Assembly (NCBI GenBank): GCA_045805805.1
Contig: JBJMKO010000113.1
Coordinates: 1 to 17,886 of the forward strand
DNA from: VRUE01 sp045805805
GTDB lineage: Bacteria > Actinomycetota > Thermoleophilia > Solirubrobacterales > 70-9
DNA length: 17,886 nt
Direction of reading: 5' to 3'
Part shown: positions 13,189-17,886 of the stretch, piece after piece
Layout: every line of letters starts with the position of its first letter
Numbering within the stretch: the first letter of the stretch is position 1
Translations under genes and position numbers: made by a program
The notes under the pieces: model-generated
Told to the model about the DNA's origin: nothing
Databases searched by the model: none
The model's input: only the letters and a program-made list of their open reading frames with translations

Positions 13189-13551
13189 ATGGCCCAGACA
13201 AAGAAGAAGCGTCGCCGCAAGCGTCGCGGCACCCAGGGTGGCCGCATCGACACCAATCGCCGTGCCTCCCGGCCCCGCAGTCGCGCCGAGGCGAAAGCCC
13301 GGGCCCGGGCCGGTGCCAAACGCACCCCGCGTGCCGACAATCCGCCGACCTGGCGCAACTCGGCGCTGCGCGGAATCGGCGCGGCGGTGATCTTCGCCGT
13401 CCTGCTCTTGATCATCTTCAAACGGCCGGCTGGGGCGGCACTTGCCCTCGGCGCCTTCATGCTCGTCTTCTACATCCCGGCCGGCTACTACATAGACACG
13501 ATGATGTGGCGGCGTCGCGAGCGGGCGCGGATGCGCTCCGGCGGCTCGTGA
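13189..13551 (+). CDS. Small basic two-helix membrane protein, unknown function
   Basis: 120 aa. Residues 1-50 are extremely basic (MAQTKKKRRRKRRGTQGG, then many Arg/Lys/Ala), and two membrane helices follow at about 61-77 (IGAAVIFAVLLLIIF) and 81-100 (AGAALALGAFMLVFYIPAGYYI), with a short Arg-rich tail. By the positive-inside rule both ends are cytoplasmic. The N-terminal tail could touch nucleic acid or ribosomes, which is inference only. The stop overlaps the GTG start of the next gene (GTGA at 13548-13551). No family recognised. Confidence 0.8.
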   Translation: MAQTKKKRRRKRRGTQGGRIDTNRRASRPRSRAEAKARARAGAKRTPRADNPPTWRNSALRGIGAAVIFAVLLLIIFKRPAGAALALGAFMLVFYIPAGYYIDTMMWRRRERARMRSGGS

Positions 13552-14192
13552 GCCTCGACGTCCAGCAGCTCACGGTCGGCGCGATTGCCGAGAACTGCTT
13601 TGTCGTTCGCCGCGAGGGCGAGGCCGCGGGGGTTGTGATCGATCCGGGTGAGGAGCCGGAGCGGATCTCGGCCAAGGTCAAGGAGATGGGGATGAAGGTC
13701 GAGGCGATCCTGGTCACCCACTGCCACTTCGACCACATCGGCGCTGTGGCCCCGCTGGCGGCGATGACCGGCGCCCCCGTCTACTGCCCCAGGATCGAGG
13801 TGCCTGTGCTGGCGGACATCATGTCCTTCGTGCCGATGGCCGGCTTCGGCCCGTACGAGAGCTATGAGGCCGACGTGGAAGTGGAGGGCGGCGAGGTGCT
13901 GGAGTTGGCCGGCCTCACCTTGGACGTCATCTTCACTCCCGGTCACAGCCCCGGTCACGTCACCTACTCGGTGCGAGACGAGGAGGCGATCTTCTCTGGC
14001 GACGTGCTCTTCCAGGGCTCGGTCGGGAGGGTCGACCTCCCCGGCGGCGACGGCCCGACGCTGATCCGGTCGATCGTCACCCTGATCGATGCGCACTCTG
14101 CCGAGACCAGCGTCTACCCGGGTCACATGGGCGTGACGACCCTCGGGGCCGAGCAGGAGACCAACCCGTTCCTCGCCGAGCTGCGGCAGTAG
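13548..14192 (+). CDS. Metallo-beta-lactamase fold hydrolase, glyoxalase II-like
   Basis: 214 aa from GTG 13548. This start was chosen because it overlaps the preceding stop and gives the normal N terminus (SLDVQQLTVGAIAENCFVV); the frame is open far upstream to 12885 only as a shadow of ftcD. Metal ligands: H58, H60, D62, H63 in THCHFDHIG, the His of PGHSPGH, the Asp of FSGDVLFQGSVGRVDLPGGD, and the His of PGHMG. The GSVGRxDLPGGD run is typical of YcbL-like type II hydroxyacylglutathione hydrolase homologues. Actinobacteria usually lack glutathione, so the thioester substrate may carry another thiol; that is inference. It is 39 nt upstream of hisS. Confidence 0.9.
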   Translation: MSLDVQQLTVGAIAENCFVVRREGEAAGVVIDPGEEPERISAKVKEMGMKVEAILVTHCHFDHIGAVAPLAAMTGAPVYCPRIEVPVLADIMSFVPMAGFGPYESYEADVEVEGGEVLELAGLTLDVIFTPGHSPGHVTYSVRDEEAIFSGDVLFQGSVGRVDLPGGDGPTLIRSIVTLIDAHSAETSVYPGHMGVTTLGAEQETNPFLAELRQ

Positions 14193-14217
14193 GCAGCCGG
14201 ACGGTCCCCGGCGCAGG

Positions 14218-14223
14218 TAAGGT
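14218..14223 (+). promoter_or_regulatory. Putative -10 box before hisS
   Basis: TAAGGT lies 8 nt before the GTG at 14232, again without a ribosome-binding site, consistent with leaderless transcription. The -35 region is not recognisable. Confidence 0.3.
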
Positions 14224-14231
14224 CGCCCACT

Positions 14232-15485
14232 GTGGCGGGACCCAAGTACCAGGCACCCCGAGGGACTTTCGACGTCCTTCCCGATGCCGCGCGCGCTCGC
14301 GGCCGGGTCGAACGCACCGCCGCCGCGATCTTCGCTCGGGCCGGCTACGAGCCGATCGCCACGCCTGCGTTCGAGGACACGGAGCTGTTCGAACGAGGTG
14401 TCGGGCACTCGACCGACATCGTCCGCAAGGAGATGTTCAGCTTCGAGGACAAGGGCGGTCGCGGCCTCACCCTTCGCCCGGAGGGCACTGCGCCGATCTG
14501 CCGCGCCTACGTCGAGCATGGGATGCACAAGCTGGCGCAGCCGGTGAAGCTCTCCTACGCCGGCCCGTTCTTCAGGCACGAGCGCCCGCAGGCGGGCCGC
14601 TACCGCCAGTTTCACCAGTTGGGAATCGAGGCGATCGGGAGCGACTCGCCCCTTGCCGACGCCGAGGTGATCGGCCTACAGGCCGAACTGCTGGCCGAGC
14701 TCGGCGTGCCGGGTGTGGAGCTGCGCCTGGGGAGCCTCGGCTCGCCGACCGCCCGTAAGGCCTACCTCGCTGAGCTGAAGGCGCATCTGCACGACCACGA
14801 GGGAGAGCTTTCCAAGGACGTGCGCGAGCGGATAGACGCCAACCCGCTGCGCGCCTTCGACTCCGACGACGAGGGCACCCGGGCGGTGATGGCGGCGGCA
14901 CCGAAGCTGGTCGAGCGGCTTGAGGGCGACGACGCCGAGCACTTTGTCGAGGTGAGGTCGCTGCTCGACGCTGCCGGGGTCGAATACACGATCGACCCCA
15001 CCCTGGTGCGCGGGCTCGACTACTACACGCGCACGATCTTCTCCTTCGTCTGCGACCGGCTCGGCGCCCAGTCGGAGATCGGCGGTGGCGGGCGCTACGA
15101 CGGGCTGGTCGAGCAGCTCGGCGGCCCGTCGACCCCGGCGATCGGCTGGGCGGCCGGGATCGAGCGGATCCTGCTGGCACTCGACGAGGAGGTGGCAGAC
15201 GAGGGACGCGACGTCTTCATCTCCTACGACGCCGCCGACGCCGGCCAGCGGGCGCTGGCGCTGAGCTTGGCGCGCGACCTGCGCCGGGCCGGTCTCTCCG
15301 CCGAGTTCGAGCTGAGCGGGCGCGGCGCGAAGGGCCAACTCAAGCATGCCGACCGGATCGGAGCCCGACACGTGCTGATGCTCGAGGCCGGGGGGGCCGC
15401 CCAGCTGCGCGACATGGGAAGCGGCGAGCAGCGCCCCGTCGACACCACCGGCCTGATCCCCGAGATCGTAGGAGACAGTCCATGA
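14232..15485 (+). CDS. hisS: Histidine--tRNA ligase
   Basis: 417 aa from GTG 14232. Class II synthetase that joins histidine to tRNA-His. It starts with the family opening APRGTFDVLPD. TLRPEGTAPICRAYVEH follows, and motif 2 is FFRHERPQAGRYRQFHQLGIE at about 113-133. The HisRS signatures LVRGLDYYTRTIFSF (from 258) and GGGGRYDGL (from 284) are intact. Motif 3 is AIGWAAGIERILLAL, and the C-terminal anticodon domain is shortened but complete in order (ALSLARDLRRAG, then GAKGQLKHADRIGA). The stop overlaps the ATG of aspS (ATGA at 15482-15485), an order also common in Firmicutes. Confidence 0.97.
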   Translation: MAGPKYQAPRGTFDVLPDAARARGRVERTAAAIFARAGYEPIATPAFEDTELFERGVGHSTDIVRKEMFSFEDKGGRGLTLRPEGTAPICRAYVEHGMHKLAQPVKLSYAGPFFRHERPQAGRYRQFHQLGIEAIGSDSPLADAEVIGLQAELLAELGVPGVELRLGSLGSPTARKAYLAELKAHLHDHEGELSKDVRERIDANPLRAFDSDDEGTRAVMAAAPKLVERLEGDDAEHFVEVRSLLDAAGVEYTIDPTLVRGLDYYTRTIFSFVCDRLGAQSEIGGGGRYDGLVEQLGGPSTPAIGWAAGIERILLALDEEVADEGRDVFISYDAADAGQRALALSLARDLRRAGLSAEFELSGRGAKGQLKHADRIGARHVLMLEAGGAAQLRDMGSGEQRPVDTTGLIPEIVGDSP

Positions 15486-17278
15486 GCGACTTCCCCGCCC
15501 TGCAGCCGAACGGATACCGAGACACCTGGTGCGGCCAGGTACTGGGCGACCGGGTCGGCTCCGAGGCGCGGGTCGCCGGCTGGGTCCACCGCCGGCGCGA
15601 TCACGGTGGTCTGGTCTTCATCGACTTGCGCGACCGCACCGGCATCGTCCAGCTCGTCTTCAATCCCGATCAGGCCGGGGACGCCTTCCAGCTTGGTCAC
15701 AAGCTGCGTGCCGAGGACGTGCTGAGCGCGACCGGCAGCGTCGTGCAGCGCTCGCCGGAGACGGTGAACGCCGACCTTCCGACCGGAGAGGTCGAGCTCA
15801 AGGTGGGCACCGCGGAACTGCTCGCCGACGCCGAGACGCCGCCCTTCCAGATCGAGGGATTCGCCGGCGAGGTGGGCGAGGACGCGCGCCTGCGCCACCG
15901 CTACCTCGACCTGCGCCGCGACCAGATGCGCGACGCGCTCGTCCTCCGCCATCGAGTGACCGCGGCGATGCGCGAGTTCCTCGACGGCGAGGGCTTCCTC
16001 GACATCGAGACGCCGGTGCTGACTCGGTCCACTCCCGAGGGCGCACGCGACTTCCTCGTCCCCAGCCGGCAGCAGCAGGGGTCCTTCTACGCGCTTCCGC
16101 AGTCGCCCCAGCTCTTCAAGCAGCTGCTGATGGTGGCCGGCTTCGAGCGCTATTACCAAGTGGCGCGCTGCTTCCGCGACGAGGCGACCCGCGCCGACCG
16201 TCAGGCCGAGTTCACCCAGCTCGACGTCGAGATGTCCTTCGTCGGCGTCGACGACGTGATCGAGGTCAACGAACGGCTGCTCGCGCACGTCTTCGAGCGA
16301 ACCGGCGGCCCGGCGATCGAGATGCCGATGGAGCGGATGGCCTACGACGAGGCGATGGACCGCTTCGGCACCGACCGTCCCGACCTGCGCTTCGGGCTCG
16401 AGCTGGTCGATCTCGGCGAGGCGCTGGGCGAGACCGAGTTCAAGGTCTTCCAATCGGTACTCGAGGGGGGCGGTGCGGTGCGCGGGCTCAACGCGGGCAA
16501 GCGCGAGATGCCGCGCTCAGAGCTGGACGGTTTGATCTCGCGTGCCCAAGAGCTCGGCGCCAAGGGCCTGGTCTGGGCCTTCCGCGAGGGCGAGGGCTGG
16601 CGCTCGCCGACCGCCAAGTTCCTCTCCGAGGAGGAGCTGCGCGACCTCAACTCCCGGCTCGGGGCCGAAGAGGGCGACCTGTTGCTGCTCGTCGCCGACG
16701 AGCGCCCGGTAACCGACGCGGTGCTGGGCCAGCTGCGCATCGACTTGGCGGAGCGCTTCGAGCTGATTCCCGCGGGCGAGGATCGACTCGTCTGGATCGT
16801 CGAGTGGCCGTTGATGGAGTGGAACGCGGGAGAGGGGCGCTGGGACGCGCTGCACCACCCGTTCACCGCCCCGGCGGGCGAGTTCGACCCCGACGACCCC
16901 GGCGCTGGCCGGGCGCTCGCCTATGACATCGTCTGGAACGGCCAGGAGCTCGGCGGCGGCTCGATCCGGATCAACCGCGCCGACGTCCAGCAGGCTGTCT
17001 TTGCCGCGCTCGGGATCGACGCCGAGCAGGCCGAGGCCCGCTTCGGCTTTCTGCTCGAGGCGCTGCGTTACGGTGCGCCGCCGCACGGGGGTATCGCTTA
17101 CGGGGTGGATCGCATCGCCCAGCGCCTCTGCGGGGCTGAGACCATCCGCGACGTGATCGCCTTCCCCAAGACGGCCTCGGGCTTCGATTTGCTGACCGGC
17201 GCTCCGGCCCCGGTGGACGACCTGCAGCTCCGTGACCTGGGAATCTCCCTGCACCAAGGCCGCCTCGCCGGCCGCTGA
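15482..17278 (+). CDS. aspS: Aspartate--tRNA ligase, probably the tRNA-Asp/Asn non-discriminating type
   Basis: 598 aa, bacterial-type length. The N-terminal OB-fold anticodon domain has GWVHRRRDHGGLVFIDLRDR. Motif 1 region is FLDIETPVLTRSTPEGARDFLVPSR, motif 2 is FRDEATRADRQAEFTQLD (from residue 231), the GAD insertion is in the middle, and motif 3 is GGIAYGVDRIAQ (from about 536). Motif 2 reads DEATRADRQAEF where DEDLRADRQPEF is usual. H41 after RRRD is the histidine reported in bacterial AspRS enzymes that also charge tRNA-Asn, while discriminating ones have Leu. It therefore probably makes Asp-tRNA-Asn for GatCAB to amidate, if that complex is encoded elsewhere. It is coupled to hisS by a 4-nt overlap. 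Confidence 0.96.
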   Translation: MSDFPALQPNGYRDTWCGQVLGDRVGSEARVAGWVHRRRDHGGLVFIDLRDRTGIVQLVFNPDQAGDAFQLGHKLRAEDVLSATGSVVQRSPETVNADLPTGEVELKVGTAELLADAETPPFQIEGFAGEVGEDARLRHRYLDLRRDQMRDALVLRHRVTAAMREFLDGEGFLDIETPVLTRSTPEGARDFLVPSRQQQGSFYALPQSPQLFKQLLMVAGFERYYQVARCFRDEATRADRQAEFTQLDVEMSFVGVDDVIEVNERLLAHVFERTGGPAIEMPMERMAYDEAMDRFGTDRPDLRFGLELVDLGEALGETEFKVFQSVLEGGGAVRGLNAGKREMPRSELDGLISRAQELGAKGLVWAFREGEGWRSPTAKFLSEEELRDLNSRLGAEEGDLLLLVADERPVTDAVLGQLRIDLAERFELIPAGEDRLVWIVEWPLMEWNAGEGRWDALHHPFTAPAGEFDPDDPGAGRALAYDIVWNGQELGGGSIRINRADVQQAVFAALGIDAEQAEARFGFLLEALRYGAPPHGGIAYGVDRIAQRLCGAETIRDVIAFPKTASGFDLLTGAPAPVDDLQLRDLGISLHQGRLAGR

Positions 17279-17279
17279 G

Positions 17280-17570
17280 ATGGGCTTCTTCGGCCGGATC
17301 CGGGCAGTGTTCGGAGCTCGGCCGCCTGGGCCCGGCGCGACCCCGGTCCACGTCGACGACCCCAGCTTCGACAGTTGGGAGGTCGTGCGCGATTTCGCCG
17401 ACGTGAAGACCGCGAGGGCCTGGCACCAGGCTCTCGAAGAGGCGCGGATCGAGGCTGTACTGACAGCCGACTGGCCACTCGACCGGTTCGGCCACGGCGA
17501 CATCGCCCTGCGCGTCCGGCCGCCGGACTGGAGCGAGGCCGAGTGGCTCCTGTCGAACCTGGACGATTGA
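17280..17570 (+). CDS. Small protein, possibly DUF2007-like
   Basis: 96 aa from ATG 17280, one base after the aspS stop; the frame is open to 17232 inside aspS, but this ATG gives a sensible N terminus (MGFFGRIRAVFG, an amphipathic start). From residue 34 the pattern WEVVRDFADVKTARAWHQAL, then EARIEAVL and GDIALRVRPPDWSEAEWLL resembles small ferredoxin-like domains such as DUF2007, in which a residue run 'A..L...L...GI.A' precedes a beta strand and an 'A..iL' helix. The similarity is by eye. Co-transcription with hisS-aspS is likely. The 6S RNA promoter starts just past its stop. Confidence 0.7.
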   Translation: MGFFGRIRAVFGARPPGPGATPVHVDDPSFDSWEVVRDFADVKTARAWHQALEEARIEAVLTADWPLDRFGHGDIALRVRPPDWSEAEWLLSNLDD

Positions 17571-17574
17571 TCTC

Positions 17575-17602
17575 TTGCGGCAAGGCCGGGCGGTGCTACG
17601 GT
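17575..17602 (+). promoter_or_regulatory. Promoter of the 6S RNA candidate
   Basis: TTGCGG at 17575-17580, 16-nt spacer, TACGGT at 17597-17602, a normal actinobacterial -10 (TANNNT). The expected start near 17609 coincides with the first base of the RNA's closing stem. Confidence 0.6.
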
Positions 17603-17608
17603 TGGCCC

Positions 17609-17766
17609 GAGGTTCGAGCCCGTACGTGAGCCGTCTCACCGTTTGACCCAACACAAACGGCGCGGGAGCCGATCTCTCTCGGTCCTGTGGGATCGGGAGG
17701 AGGCGCCCACCCTTTACTTCAAGGGATCAAAGCCAGAGGCGGTACCGGCGGGCTGGAACCTCTTTT
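17609..17766 (+). ncRNA. ssrS: 6S RNA candidate (regulator of RNA polymerase)
   Basis: The closing stem pairs 17609-17621 with 17750-17762 (one G-G mismatch), continues as GTAC 17622-17625 with 17742-17745, and is followed at once by CTTTTC. On the 5' side two small hairpins follow, GTGAG/CTCAC (17626-17639) and CGTTTG/CAAACG (17640-17659). A long apical rod pairs GGCGC/GCGCC (17659-17663, 17703-17707) and CCGATC/GATCGG (17669-17674, 17691-17696). On the 3' side a hairpin CCCTT/AAGGG closes near 17711-17725. Closing stem, large central bubble with a 3'-strand hairpin and apical rod are the 6S layout, and GGCGCCCACCCTTT...CAAGGGATCA resembles the 6S 3' strand I recall. In Bacillus subtilis 6S-1 RNA also lies next to aspS (from memory). 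Confidence 0.55.
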
Positions 17767-17886
17767 CGTTGCGCAAACGTGACACTCGGCGCGCCACATG
17801 TGCGTTGCGGCCTCGCATCATCAGCCGCGTGCAACGCCAAACGGCTCCCAATGCTGAAGCGCGCTCCCTTCGGTCGCCTATGGAGA
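17767..17886. other. No recognisable gene to the window edge
   Basis: These 120 nt hold no ORF or RNA I can support on either strand. A short hairpin CGTTGCGCAAACG lies at the start. A neighbouring gene may begin beyond the edge. Confidence 0.4.

Noticed and set aside
15224..16453. Minus-strand frame of 409 codons
   Set aside because: Antisense to hisS and aspS.
17767..17800. GCAAAC near 17772 suggesting tmRNA
   Set aside because: No tRNA-like ends, no tag reading frame and no tmRNA 5' sequence nearby.

Overview
This window is high-GC bacterial chromosome. Gene density, GTG starts, GC-rich third positions and gene content point to an actinobacterium, most plausibly class Thermoleophilia (Solirubrobacterales-like). 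That placement is inference from style, because no rRNA or taxon marker is present. There are 15 supportable protein genes, one tRNA, a strong 6S RNA candidate, two related structured RNA candidates with their own promoters, and two copies of a palindromic intergenic repeat. There is no CRISPR array, IS or prophage.

Positions 1-5411 form an accessory-looking glycan block. A divergent secreted protein (179-814, minus) faces a three-gene run on the plus strand: an exported GH92 alpha-mannosidase, a GT39/PMT-like membrane glycosyltransferase and a GtrA-like flippase-type protein. The two junctions of that run are 4-nt stop/start overlaps, so it should be one translationally coupled operon. The block is bracketed by the two copies of the repeat (1-150 and 5266-5411).

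Positions 5412-8984 carry a class I methyltransferase, a small unknown helical protein on the minus strand, and a class I tRNA-ligase-like protein of the LeuRS family. The LeuRS-like protein has an altered leucine pocket, a degraded editing signature and no usual C-terminal domain.

Positions 8985-9796 have no protein gene but hold the most unusual structure in the window. Three matching sigma70-type promoters (TTGAYY, exactly 17 nt, TGT-TATRMM) occur in series. The first two drive similar RNAs whose outer stem and first hairpin differ by compensatory changes. The third drives threonine synthase through a folded leader.

Positions 9797-17886 look like ordinary chromosomal backbone: threonine synthase, a CAU-anticodon tRNA (minus), an M29-type aminopeptidase followed by a glutamate formimidoyltransferase homologue, a small basic membrane protein coupled to a glyoxalase-II-like hydrolase, hisS-aspS with overlapping stop/start (AspRS likely the tRNA-non-discriminating type), a small unknown protein, and then the 6S RNA candidate with its own promoter.
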